A DNA stretch of 42,429 nt, from NCBI GenBank assembly GCA_028867595.1, contig JAGWGB010000005.1, positions 53,574-96,002 on the forward strand. The letters run 5' to 3'. Position numbers and translations under genes: made by a program. How positions within the stretch are numbered: the first letter of the stretch is position 1; each line of letters starts with the position of its first letter. Positions 24,978-33,494 of the stretch are shown here, one piece after another. A model generated the notes under the pieces. It worked only from the letters and a program-made list of their open reading frames with translations, was not told where the DNA came from and did not search any database. This stretch comes from Nitrososphaerota archaeon. GTDB lineage: Archaea; Thermoproteota; Nitrososphaeria; Nitrososphaerales; Nitrosopumilaceae.

Positions 24978-25361
24978 ATGGGCCTAGGCTACTACATGGT
25001 AAAGGAAGTCATGAAAGAGATAGGTAACAAGTCAAGAGAGTTCTACGAATTTGTTCTTCCCCCAGTAGATGTAGTGATGCAAAACGACAAGCTTCTAGTC
25101 TCAATAGACATGCCTGGATTTGACAAAAAAGACATCAAGCTCAGAATTCACGGCCACATATTGTCGATTAATGCAAAAAGGGAGACAGTCGACGAGGGCA
25201 CCATCATCTGGCGCCAGAGACCAAACGTTGTAGACAAAAAAGTCAGGCTGCCCATGAGAGTAAAGGACGATGAAGACCTTGGCGCCTCTGCAAAGTATCA
25301 AGACGGCGTTCTAGTGCTTTCAATTCCGATAAAGTCAGGAAAAAATATCACAATAGAATAA
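24978..25361 (+). CDS. Small heat-shock protein, Hsp20/alpha-crystallin family
   Basis: 127 residues. After a short N-terminal arm, the alpha-crystallin domain covers about residues 28-115: strands VDVVMQNDKLLVSIDMPGF, DIKLRIHGHILSINAKRE and the closing ASAKYQDGVLVLSIPI. The GVLVLSIP motif near the end is typical. It works as an ATP-independent holdase for unfolding proteins. The C-terminal I-x-I motif is weak (KNITIE). It converges on the UbiB-like gene with a 3-base gap. Confidence 0.92.
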   Translation: MGLGYYMVKEVMKEIGNKSREFYEFVLPPVDVVMQNDKLLVSIDMPGFDKKDIKLRIHGHILSINAKRETVDEGTIIWRQRPNVVDKKVRLPMRVKDDEDLGASAKYQDGVLVLSIPIKSGKNITIE

Positions 25362-25364
25362 AGC

Positions 25365-26876
25365 TTAACGGCCTTTTGCCGCAATTGCTGCTCCCATGAT
25401 AACTACAGACCCTATCATTCCCATCTCTCCCATCAAAGAGTTTGTCGTATACAGTATTGTAGAGCCTACAAATACAGCTGCCGACATGATGCTTCCTGCA
25501 AGCAACGTGTATCTTGGCTTGGAAGGATTTTCCCGCATTCTTTTTGTGTCGTCTAGGAATTTTCTTATCTCTGGTACTACCGCTATTGTTGCGTCAACAG
25601 ATTTTACAAATCTATTGAATGCAAGTTTGATCTCCTCGATATATGCATCCTTTACAATGTTTTCTTCTTCCAAAATGTTTTGCAAGACTCCGATAAACCT
25701 AAAGTTGACTTTGTGTGTGAGATAAATTCCTTCAAGGATTGATGCCATCCTCATGTAAAGTGCCAAGTGTTTTGGAAGCTTGAACGGAAACCTGCTCATT
25801 GTTTTGTTTGCAAGGTCCATCAGTGCCCTGACTTCCATCCTGTCCACCTTTGTTCCATACATTGCCTGAATGGACAGGCCTATTCCCTGCTCTATTATTC
25901 CACGGTCATATCCAGGCATCAGCATGCCAAGGTCATCCATGGCATTCACTGTTCTTGATGGATCCTTTTCAACAAGTGCAAGATACAGGCGTATCAACTT
26001 GAGGCGGGTCTTGGTATCAAGTTTTCCCACCATCCCAAAATCATACAATATGAGCGAGCCGTCATTTGTAACTGAGATGTTTCCAGGGTGCGGGTCTGCA
26101 TGAAAGATCTCATGGCGCAAAAGCATTGTAAAAAATACCTTGTGTGCGCGCACAACCAATTGTTCCCTGTTGATTCCCGCCTCGTCTAGCGCCTTTACGT
26201 TTGTTATTTTTATTCCGGGGAGGTATTCCATTGTAAGTATGTTTTTGCTTGAATAGTCATCTAGGATTGATGGTATGATCACCTTTGGATAGTCCCTAAA
26301 GTTCCTCCTGATTGTCTTGAGGTTTTCTGATTCTATGCGATAATCCATCTCCTCATGTATTGTTTCAATGAATTGCGAGAGCATGGCTTCTGCAGAATAG
26401 CGCAGGTTTGGATCAACAAACCGCATTGCAAAAGGAATTATTTTCTTTAGAACCTTGATGTCTTTTTCTACCACTTGCTCTATTCCCGGACGCTTTATCT
26501 TTACAATCACATCCTGTCCTTTTATTTTTGCACGGTGCACCTGTCCAAGCGAGGCCCCGGAGATTGCATTTTTGTCAATGTACTCAAAGTTTCTCTCAAT
26601 TGGACCCAGGTCATTTTCTATTATTGGTTTTACCTTATCAAACGGAGCTGCTGGAACTTCGTCTTGCAGCTTTGCAAGCTCCTCAAGGTATGGCTGCGGG
26701 AGTATGTCAGCTCTTGATGAAAGCCATTGCCCAAGCTTGATGTAGACAGGTCCCATGGAAACAAAAGTTTTGAGAGCTTTGCGCGCATTCTTTTGGTATC
26801 TTGACAGATTTACGTTCTTTCCTTCCCTTCGCACCCATTCCCTTCTGTCTTTTCTCAGAGCAAGTACAAGCGGCAA
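25365..26876 (-). CDS. ABC1/UbiB (AarF) family atypical protein kinase
   Basis: 503 residues from TTG at 26876. Family signatures are visible: KLGQWLSSRADILPQ (about 47-61), the Ala-rich ASLGQV loop (108-113), the VKIKRPGI lysine (near 126), HADPHPGN (259-266) and DFGM (279-282). Two C-terminal membrane helices lie at about 455-500. The family acts in quinone or isoprenoid lipid metabolism as an ATPase/kinase; the archaeal role is unknown. The frame is open further upstream to 26927 with kinase-like N-terminal sequence but no ATG, GTG or TTG, so the true start is uncertain. Confidence 0.9.
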   Translation of the reverse strand: MPLVLALRKDRREWVRREGKNVNLSRYQKNARKALKTFVSMGPVYIKLGQWLSSRADILPQPYLEELAKLQDEVPAAPFDKVKPIIENDLGPIERNFEYIDKNAISGASLGQVHRAKIKGQDVIVKIKRPGIEQVVEKDIKVLKKIIPFAMRFVDPNLRYSAEAMLSQFIETIHEEMDYRIESENLKTIRRNFRDYPKVIIPSILDDYSSKNILTMEYLPGIKITNVKALDEAGINREQLVVRAHKVFFTMLLRHEIFHADPHPGNISVTNDGSLILYDFGMVGKLDTKTRLKLIRLYLALVEKDPSRTVNAMDDLGMLMPGYDRGIIEQGIGLSIQAMYGTKVDRMEVRALMDLANKTMSRFPFKLPKHLALYMRMASILEGIYLTHKVNFRFIGVLQNILEEENIVKDAYIEEIKLAFNRFVKSVDATIAVVPEIRKFLDDTKRMRENPSKPRYTLLAGSIMSAAVFVGSTILYTTNSLMGEMGMIGSVVIMGAAIAAKGR

Positions 26877-26927
26877 GAGTTTGAAAAAGGTGCCAAGTGT
26901 TCTAGATTTTGAAATGACATTCCACCT

Positions 26928-27320
26928 CTAGAAATCCTTTATCTTCTTTACCAATGAATATCCAATGTATCCTGCTGCGATAGATGCTGCAAAGCCTGCT
27001 GCAACTGATCCAATCAATGCAAAGGGCTTGTTCTTTTGTCGCTTGTAAACTTCGGACGCAATTTTTTTTCCGCCCAAGTAAGCGCTTGCCATTCCAATTA
27101 AAAATTCAGGAGCATCATGAATCAGGTGTCCCAGTGGATCGTTTCTCGGGTCTACCTCGTCCATGTGAACCAGATACTTGTCTTCATATTCTCTAATGTG
27201 TAAATTGCCATATCGAAACTGCCTTATGGCGCCATTTTTTTGGCCCAAGTTTGTTTCTTCAGCACCCTCTAACATAAAGGGTCGAACATCTTTTGGGACT
27301 TCGATCTCATCCGAAGCCAT
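26928..27320 (-). CDS. Small membrane protein of unknown function
   Basis: 130 residues from ATG at 27320 (a TTG two codons earlier is possible). The first 80 residues are soluble and acidic, with the stretch RQFRYGNLHIREYEDKYLVHMDEVDPRNDPLGHLIHDAP. One or two C-terminal membrane segments follow (about 84-100 and 105-125). It lies upstream of the UbiB-like gene on the same strand and frame, so the two may be co-transcribed. I cannot name the family. Confidence 0.65.
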   Translation of the reverse strand: MASDEIEVPKDVRPFMLEGAEETNLGQKNGAIRQFRYGNLHIREYEDKYLVHMDEVDPRNDPLGHLIHDAPEFLIGMASAYLGGKKIASEVYKRQKNKPFALIGSVAAGFAASIAAGYIGYSLVKKIKDF

Positions 27321-27354
27321 ATGCAAAAAACCGGCCGCCCTCTAAATAATAACT

Positions 27355-29019
27355 TTAGGCTGCTTCCTGCACTTTCTTTTCAAGCGTCTCTTTTGGCTTT
27401 TTCTTTATCTTAAAGACAATTCCGCCAATTCCTGCAGCTATTGCAACAAGAATCACAAGTTGTAGCTGCGACGAGCTCCCGTCTGACTGTGCCACTGGCG
27501 CGCCAAACGATATTGTGTCCACCTGCGTTATTGTATGAGACTGTAGCAAGGTATCCTTGTATGTTAGCGTGACTAGCACTTTTTGGTCGCCTGACAATGT
27601 TCCAGTTGTCGATTGTACTGGGACGTTGAAGGGAGTTGGAGCATCAATATCAACATCACCAATATACTGCGTTGTCTCCTTGATTGTAGAGCCCTCCATA
27701 GGATCAATTGTAACTACGGCAAACTGCCCCTTGGTGTTTCCTTGGTTGAGAACATTGCCGATTATCATTTTCTGTCCTGCAATCTCTGATACTTGGACGC
27801 CATACACTGATACATCAATCACTGGCCTGATGTATGTAGCAAAGCTTTGCTGTTCTATTACTGTCGAGCCGTCTTTTGTGTATTGTATGTTGACATCAAA
27901 GTTGACTGCCTGGTTTGCAATGTTTTGGTCTGCAAATACAGGTATGTTCAGGTTGGTGCTAGTAAGCGGATCTATTTCATCTACATACCACCTTGGGTCA
28001 TTTAGTATTCTAAGATCAGATGAGCTTGGAGTAAGTGTGATTCCAATGTGCGATATCTTTGACGGAGAAAGATTTTCCAGTCCAAGTGTTAGGTTTTGCA
28101 TTACTCCCATCATGACATAGGACGGAGTAGAAAGTTTGACATTAAAGTTAGAGTTTGCAGGTCCCACTATCAAGTCTACTGTCCTGTCTGATACGACTTG
28201 GTTTCCTTGTCCGTCAAAGTACGTTACTGTCAGTGGAATGTGTAGGCTCTGGCCTGCAACATCTTGCGGTACAAATGCATTAAACAAAAATGATTTTGAT
28301 GATCCAGGTGCAATGGTTCCAACGTTCCAGTGGCGCTGGTCAATTACAACATTTTGCAAGTTTGACATGCTAGCTACAGTAGAATTGCCAGATGCTGCAG
28401 TAATGGTAATGTCTACATTGTTAAGTGATGCAGTGCCATTATCGAGTACCTGAACTGTCACTTGGTTGTTAGATGCAGGTTGGATGAAGGGGTTTACTGC
28501 ATTTATGTTCAAGAGGCTCTTGCCTGGAATCTTGAAATTAAAGTCATAAAATGCGTCGCGTGCACCGTTCTCTCTTACTCTGTTATATGTTAGCTTGACC
28601 GTTCCTGCATAGTCATGCACAACAAGCGACTTGTCCAGGTTTACATAGAATGTAAGTGTAAAGGAACTTCCAGTTGTTGCTGTCTGCGAGTTGTCTGCCT
28701 CAATCAAGCCCTCAACTAGTGGGGTTGCTGCAGAGAAACCTATTGGAAGGCTGAGCAGTCCGCGAATTCCTGCAATGTCTTCTGTACCTACGTTTGAAAA
28801 TAATATAGTAAACGGAACGTTCTGGTCTCCTGGCTGTACCTCTATCTTTTGGTTTGGATATCCAAAGTATGCATCGAGAAACTTGATATCAGTATAGCCA
28901 TGCTCAAACGGAGACTGGCCCGGCTGTAGTACTTCTGGTGCACTCTGCCCATAGCTTGGAGCTACCAATTGTCCCAAAAGAATTACTGCGGCAATCAGTG
29001 CAGTCTTGTAAATCATCAT
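27355..29019 (-). CDS. COG1361-type surface protein linked to an ABC transporter
   Basis: 554 residues with a signal peptide (about 1-24, ending PSYGQ), a long outer part made of beta-sandwich-like repeats (strands such as VTVQVLDNGTASLNNVDITI), and a C-terminal membrane anchor (about 515-540) with a basic Lys-rich cytoplasmic tail. This matches S-layer-related COG1361/CARDB proteins. Its start overlaps the ABC ATPase stop by 3 bases (ATGA-type), so it belongs to the same operon. It may be a partner or cargo-binding part of that transporter. Confidence 0.8.
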   Translation of the reverse strand: MMIYKTALIAAVILLGQLVAPSYGQSAPEVLQPGQSPFEHGYTDIKFLDAYFGYPNQKIEVQPGDQNVPFTILFSNVGTEDIAGIRGLLSLPIGFSAATPLVEGLIEADNSQTATTGSSFTLTFYVNLDKSLVVHDYAGTVKLTYNRVRENGARDAFYDFNFKIPGKSLLNINAVNPFIQPASNNQVTVQVLDNGTASLNNVDITITAASGNSTVASMSNLQNVVIDQRHWNVGTIAPGSSKSFLFNAFVPQDVAGQSLHIPLTVTYFDGQGNQVVSDRTVDLIVGPANSNFNVKLSTPSYVMMGVMQNLTLGLENLSPSKISHIGITLTPSSSDLRILNDPRWYVDEIDPLTSTNLNIPVFADQNIANQAVNFDVNIQYTKDGSTVIEQQSFATYIRPVIDVSVYGVQVSEIAGQKMIIGNVLNQGNTKGQFAVVTIDPMEGSTIKETTQYIGDVDIDAPTPFNVPVQSTTGTLSGDQKVLVTLTYKDTLLQSHTITQVDTISFGAPVAQSDGSSSQLQLVILVAIAAGIGGIVFKIKKKPKETLEKKVQEAA

Positions 29020-29783
29020 ACTAGATTTGCCTCCAGTTCACCCTCTATAATTCTACCATCCTTTACCGTTATTATCTTGTCAACCTCGCCAAACTGCGGC
29101 CTTTCATGTGTAACTATGATAAAAGTCTGGTTGAGCTTTCTGTTCAATGACTTTAAGAGCTGGACAGTTGTCTCTGCCGATATCGAGTCCAAGCTTCCAG
29201 TCGGCTCATCAGCTAAAACTATTGCAGGCTTGTTTATCAAAGAGCGTGTGATGGCAACTCTCTGGGCTTGTCCTCCGGAAATCTTGTTTGCAAACTTGTT
29301 AAATTGCGATTCAAGCCCGACAGTTTTGAGAAGCGATTTTGCCTCTTCCTCTGCGCCCTCTACTGTCCCTTGAATCTTTCGCGGCAAGATGACATTTTCC
29401 AGAACTGTCAGGTCTGGCAAGAGGTTTGAGAATTGGAATATGAATCCAAGCTTTGAGTTTCTAAATGCAGAAAGCTGGTTGTCGTTTAGAGTTGAGGTGT
29501 CTACTCCGTCAATAATTACATGGCCGCTTGTAGGCCTGTCAAGAAGTCCTATCATGTTAAGTAATGTAGTCTTGCCAGACCCAGAGCTGCCTACTATCAA
29601 CATAAACTCGCCCCTTTTTACAGAGAAATTGATATTTTGTAATGCATTTACGGTGGTCTCTCCTTCGCCGTATACTTTCTCCAGGTTGCGCACCTCTAGT
29701 ACGTTATCAGACAGTCCTGATCGCCTCCACTGGTTGTAGTTTTGTGGCCTTGAATGCTGGATATATCGACGCAACAATTGCAA
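29016..29783 (-). CDS. ABC transporter ATPase, LolD/MacB type
   Basis: 255 residues if started at TTG 29783. Walker A GSSGSGKTT is at residues 65-73, followed by LLDRPTSG, the signature ISGGQAQR and Walker B IVLADEPTGSLD, all typical of the MacB/LolD family. The first 70 bases overlap the permease gene in another frame. The domain really begins at SDNVLEVRNLEKVYG, just after a CTG at 29714 that overlaps the permease stop, so the true start may be that CTG. It powers the FtsX-like permease encoded upstream. Confidence 0.92.
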   Translation of the reverse strand: MQLLRRYIQHSRPQNYNQWRRSGLSDNVLEVRNLEKVYGEGETTVNALQNINFSVKRGEFMLIVGSSGSGKTTLLNMIGLLDRPTSGHVIIDGVDTSTLNDNQLSAFRNSKLGFIFQFSNLLPDLTVLENVILPRKIQGTVEGAEEEAKSLLKTVGLESQFNKFANKISGGQAQRVAITRSLINKPAIVLADEPTGSLDSISAETTVQLLKSLNRKLNQTFIIVTHERPQFGEVDKIITVKDGRIIEGELEANLV

Positions 29784-30906
29784 GGATAAAGGCCATGATA
29801 TCAGTTTGAAGCAGGCCTGCCCAGTTGTACTTTACTTCCAAAGCCAAGCTTCCGTTAAATGTCATATGAGTCTCCTTTGCATAAGTGGTATAGCCTATTG
29901 CAAGTGCAGTTCCCATTGCAGCTCCTATGGCACCTATCACTATTCCCTGAAATATGAATACAAGCAAGATGTCTTTTCTCTTTGAGCCTATTGCCCTCAT
30001 CACACCAATGTCTCGCGTCTTACTTGTTACCTGCATCATTTGGATTGTAACCACACCAAATGCAGATGAGATCATTCCAAAGAGCCCCACTAGATTGATC
30101 AGTGCTATTCCTGACCTGAAACCTGCAAGTTGCACTTCGGCAGCTTCCTCTATTGTCTGGGCCTTGAATTTGTCTGCACTTGACGGAAATGCACTAAGGA
30201 ATAGTTGCTTGACATAATCTGCCTTTGATGGATCGTTTAGCCTTACAATTATTTCTGAGCTTTGGCCAGGCCTTGCCATTATCTCCCGTAACGTATCGAT
30301 GTTTATCATCACTCCATTGTCATTTCCTTGATTTCCTGCAGTTTGAGAAATTCCAACAATTACAAATCTTTTGACAACATCGTTGCCAAATTGATCTTTG
30401 AATCTGATCTTTACAGTATCACCTATTTGCGGATATCCAAGATCCCTGTCAACTAGCGCACCCAAAACTATCGAGTCTCTAAATGAAACAAACTGTCCTT
30501 TTACAGTTTCATGCAGTGTTGATGCTTCCACATCCCATTCTGGTTTTACACCAAGCACTGGGACAGGTGCATTGATATCCTGTATCAACTGCCCGTTTAC
30601 AGTTGAGTTGATTGACAGTGCAGAATATTCTAGTCTTGGAGCTGCTGCCTGAACATACGGTATCCTATCAAGCCAGTTTACAAGCATAAAGTCTGATCTT
30701 GAGATAAAGTCACCACGCTTTGAGATAAAGACATGTCCGAACCGATAGTTTACCAGATCACGCACAATGGCATCATAGAGGCCCTGAAAGATTACCGAGT
30801 TTACCTGTACTACCAAGATTGCAATTGCTATTGCAAGGCATGCCGCAACAAGGCTGCCCTTGCGCCGTGTGATGAACCTGATGCCTATCTGTGCTCTGTA
30901 ATCCAA
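29707..30906 (-). CDS. ABC transporter permease, FtsX/MacB type
   Basis: 399 residues from TTG at 30906. Topology is one N-terminal membrane helix (about 17-38), a large outer MacB-like domain (about 40-260) and three C-terminal helices (about 265-300, 315-345 and 355-385), ending in the family's KATKLQPVEAIRTV. The stretch RDIGVMRAIGSKRKDIL is the coupling segment. Such permeases do not form a classical channel but use the ATPase to pull or push lipoproteins, peptides or wall factors on the outer face. It heads the operon, behind its own TATA box and divergent from an Lrp-like gene. Confidence 0.92.
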   Translation of the reverse strand: MDYRAQIGIRFITRRKGSLVAACLAIAIAILVVQVNSVIFQGLYDAIVRDLVNYRFGHVFISKRGDFISRSDFMLVNWLDRIPYVQAAAPRLEYSALSINSTVNGQLIQDINAPVPVLGVKPEWDVEASTLHETVKGQFVSFRDSIVLGALVDRDLGYPQIGDTVKIRFKDQFGNDVVKRFVIVGISQTAGNQGNDNGVMINIDTLREIMARPGQSSEIIVRLNDPSKADYVKQLFLSAFPSSADKFKAQTIEEAAEVQLAGFRSGIALINLVGLFGMISSAFGVVTIQMMQVTSKTRDIGVMRAIGSKRKDILLVFIFQGIVIGAIGAAMGTALAIGYTTYAKETHMTFNGSLALEVKYNWAGLLQTDIMAFILAIVASIYPAFKATKLQPVEAIRTV

Positions 30907-30925
30907 TGGTGGATCAGAGAATAGT

Positions 30926-30935
30926 CTTATATTTA
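30926..30935 (-). promoter_or_regulatory. TATA-like box of the ABC operon
   Basis: The minus strand reads TAAATATAAG, centred about 25 bases before the TTG start at 30906, which supports that unusual start codon and a leaderless transcript. Confidence 0.5.
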
Positions 30936-31009
30936 ATATTTTGTCGTACTTTTATTAGAGAATAAGACAATTATATATACAAGATGTTCTGAATTAAAAG
31001 AATAGAAGA

Positions 31010-31927
31010 ATGCAAGTATATAGATTGGACAAATTAGATATAGAAATTCTTTCACGTTTGCTCAACAACTGCAGGACACCTGATAGCCAGATAGGCAAGG
31101 AGATAGGAATCTCCGGTGTTGCAGTAAAGTCCAGAATACAAAAAATGCTTGGACAGAAGATCATTGAAAAGTTTACGCTAAAAATTGAACCGCCTGTCCT
31201 TGGATACAGCGTTCTCTATTTTGTAGTAATAGGCAAAGAGCTTGGCGATATCTTAAACAAGATAAGGCTTGTCGGCGAACCGTTTTTTGTTGTTCCCTGT
31301 GTTGGCGGAATAACAGTCTGCAGCATAGTAGTAAAGGAAAACCCCGAGCATGCAATGGAGCTTGCAAAAAATATTCTAAGGGATGTCAGGGTGCTGAGTA
31401 TATTTGAGGCCAAAAATCCAGAGATAAGATCTGATCTTACAAAGACAGACATTGCAATAATTGATATTTTATTAAAAGATCCCAGGATGAAAATAGAAGA
31501 GATTGCCAAGACCTCGGGCTTTTCTACAAAAACAGTAGCAAGATCACTTGACAAGCTGCAAAATGATGAAGCAATACAATTTACCTTAATTTACAACCCA
31601 AGAAAGATGGGAGAATACATCCCATTTGCAGTTCTTGTCTCAGTTGATGATGTCAAAAAGACATTATCCAAGCTAAAAGAAAAATTTGAAAAGTCATTCT
31701 TGCAAAATCCACTTCTGCATCTAGATAAGATAGTTCTCTTTCTTTATAGCAACAACATTTACAAGATTGACGAGCTTGGCCAGAAAATTCACGAAGTTGA
31801 AGGAATACATTCAGTAGATCTTTTCATTCCAAAAGAGATCAACTTTCCGCAAAAGTGGGCAGAATCTACAATTGTGCATGCAAAGAAATCAAAGACGCTG
31901 CATCTAGCAGTCCAGATACATTCATAA
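31010..31927 (+). CDS. Lrp/AsnC-like regulator with two HTH domains
   Basis: 305 residues. The first helix-turn-helix is at about residues 8-52 (IEILSRLLNNCRTPDSQIGK) and a second at about 148-192 (IAIIDILLKDPRMKIEEIAK), each followed by a region that may act as a ligand or dimer domain. This doubled layout is known among archaeal Lrp-like proteins. It is divergent from the ABC operon with a 103-base spacer and may control it. No ligand can be predicted. The nearest TATA-like box (ttatatata, 30971-30979) is about 35 bases upstream of the ATG. Confidence 0.85.
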   Translation: MQVYRLDKLDIEILSRLLNNCRTPDSQIGKEIGISGVAVKSRIQKMLGQKIIEKFTLKIEPPVLGYSVLYFVVIGKELGDILNKIRLVGEPFFVVPCVGGITVCSIVVKENPEHAMELAKNILRDVRVLSIFEAKNPEIRSDLTKTDIAIIDILLKDPRMKIEEIAKTSGFSTKTVARSLDKLQNDEAIQFTLIYNPRKMGEYIPFAVLVSVDDVKKTLSKLKEKFEKSFLQNPLLHLDKIVLFLYSNNIYKIDELGQKIHEVEGIHSVDLFIPKEINFPQKWAESTIVHAKKSKTLHLAVQIHS

Positions 31928-31951
31928 CATATATTTTGCTTGTTTGATTTT

Positions 31952-32464
31952 ATGCGCAAAAAAATTTTTCAAGGCAGAGTTCTTTCTCTTAGCGTTTACA
32001 AAGTATCTCTTAGGGGACGCAAGGTAACAAGAGAAGTAATTGAGCATCCAGGTGCTGCAGCTGTACTTGCCATAGACAAAGGAAAACTGCTGCTTGTAAA
32101 ACAGCATAGGTTTCCACACGGGTTTGTTCTTGAGATTCCTGCAGGTACGCTAAACAAAGGCGAGAGCCCGAAAAAATGCGCGTTTCGGGAACTAAAGGAG
32201 GAGACTGGCCATGAGGCAAAGAAGATGTCCCCCCTCGTCAAATACTACCCATCCATCGGGTATAATACAGAAATAATCCACTGCTTTGTGGCCTCTGGAA
32301 TAAGGGAGATATCAGGCCTTGAGCTAGACGAGGATGAGATAATATCCGTTGTAAAAATGGATTTTAAGAAAGTGCTAAGGATGGTTTTGTCAGGCAAGAT
32401 AAAGGACTCGAAGACAATCTGTGCAGTACTGACATATGCAATGAAAAAAAAGATTTACTTGTAA
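31952..32464 (+). CDS. NUDIX hydrolase, ADP-ribose pyrophosphatase-like
   Basis: 170 residues from ATG at 31952 (an in-frame TTG at 31940 is possible). The Nudix box is complete at residues 65-87: G65, E71, then R79-E80 and E83-E84, ending TGH. The LEIPAGTLNKGE context is typical of ADP-ribose or related sugar-nucleotide hydrolases. The substrate is inferred. It begins 24 bases after the Lrp-like gene. Its 3' end overlaps the 3' end of the PhoU-like gene by 10 bases on the other strand. Confidence 0.9.
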   Translation: MRKKIFQGRVLSLSVYKVSLRGRKVTREVIEHPGAAAVLAIDKGKLLLVKQHRFPHGFVLEIPAGTLNKGESPKKCAFRELKEETGHEAKKMSPLVKYYPSIGYNTEIIHCFVASGIREISGLELDEDEIISVVKMDFKKVLRMVLSGKIKDSKTICAVLTYAMKKKIYL

Positions 32465-33432
32465 ACTGGTTTTACCAAGTCTGCAATGTCAGCCCAGCAT
32501 CTTGCAAGTTTTTCAAGAGTATACACCAAGTCCAAAAATTGCAGTGAGACTTGTTTGCGCGACTCTAGCGACGACATGATGTCAGAAATTTTCTTTTGAT
32601 AGTTTCTAAATGATGTAATTGCCTCTATAGCAAGAAGCCTATTGTTTTCAATAAATGAAACAGTTGCCTTGTCATGTATGTTTTCAATTTCTACTGCAAG
32701 CGAGTGCAACTTTTTTGATTCTGTCTTTGAGCTGCCAAGATCTGGTATGGAATTTGCAAGCTCAACTATTGTATCTCCCGCGCTTTCCATCAAGTTTGCC
32801 GCAATTCGATAGTCCAAGATGTCAATGTTTCCCAGATTAAATATAGTTGCAAGCCTCTTGTCCACCAAGGCGCTTCGAATCAATCGCACAAGCAAAAAAT
32901 ATTGCCTGTCTATCTCGTCGTCCCTACTTGGAATTGTTTGCAGTACAGTTTTGTCATCAGATACAAGTGAGTTTATCGTATCTCGAAATAACGCAAATGC
33001 AATTGAACTCATCCTTTTTAGTATTTTTTCAGGGCTTAGCGTGGTGGAATCCAAAAGAAATTGCACGTTGACATTTGTCGCGTCCTCGTCGACAATCTCC
33101 ATGCCAACAAGCCTCCGCATAAGGCCACGAATTTTTTCCCTATCTTCCACTAGGATAGCAGACTTGCCCTTTATCTTGATAATGTCATAGCCTAGAAGAT
33201 ATGCGCCTGTAATGTCAGCGCTGATGTTTTCCTTTTTTGATACCGGGTATTCTATGACGACTTCTTTTGGAGGCCTGCTGTTTCCAGTTGGGGTAATTGA
33301 GATGCTATTGGTGCCAGTCTCAAGCTCCACCTCGTCGCTTTTTTCAAGCTTGTTTGCAGTTATCCACTCTATTGGAAGCGATACCAGTATGCTGCTGCCC
33401 ACCTTTTGCAGGCGTCGAATGAATTTAGCCAA
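32455..33432 (-). CDS. Phosphate uptake regulator, AbrB-PhoU fusion
   Basis: 325 residues. Residues about 4-50 form a SpoVT/AbrB-type swapped-hairpin DNA-binding domain (FIRRLQKVGSSILVSLPIEW). The remainder (about 100-325) is all helical and resembles two PhoU-type three-helix bundles, with acidic metal-binding stretches such as ESAGDTIVEL. This fusion is common in archaea and is thought to link phosphate status to gene control. No phosphate transporter is beside it here. Confidence 0.87.
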   Translation of the reverse strand: MAKFIRRLQKVGSSILVSLPIEWITANKLEKSDEVELETGTNSISITPTGNSRPPKEVVIEYPVSKKENISADITGAYLLGYDIIKIKGKSAILVEDREKIRGLMRRLVGMEIVDEDATNVNVQFLLDSTTLSPEKILKRMSSIAFALFRDTINSLVSDDKTVLQTIPSRDDEIDRQYFLLVRLIRSALVDKRLATIFNLGNIDILDYRIAANLMESAGDTIVELANSIPDLGSSKTESKKLHSLAVEIENIHDKATVSFIENNRLLAIEAITSFRNYQKKISDIMSSLESRKQVSLQFLDLVYTLEKLARCWADIADLVKPVYK

Positions 33433-33494
33433 TTTATATCAATATATATTATATAATCATTATTTTTATATTTTTTCCAAAATTTAAATCCATC
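33433..33494. promoter_or_regulatory. AT-rich divergent promoter region, phoU-like and CoA operon
   Basis: The 62-base spacer between the divergent starts is almost entirely A and T. A TATA-like ttttatattt (about 33464-33473) is centred about 26 bases before the pantoate kinase ATG. Several further TATA-like runs (33440-33455) could serve the minus-strand gene, so neither box can be fixed with certainty. Confidence 0.45.

Noticed and set aside
27557-28120. 187-codon plus-strand frame opposite the COG1361 protein gene
   Set aside because: It mirrors the coding strand of a clear secreted protein and has Ser/Thr/Val-rich shadow composition without motifs.
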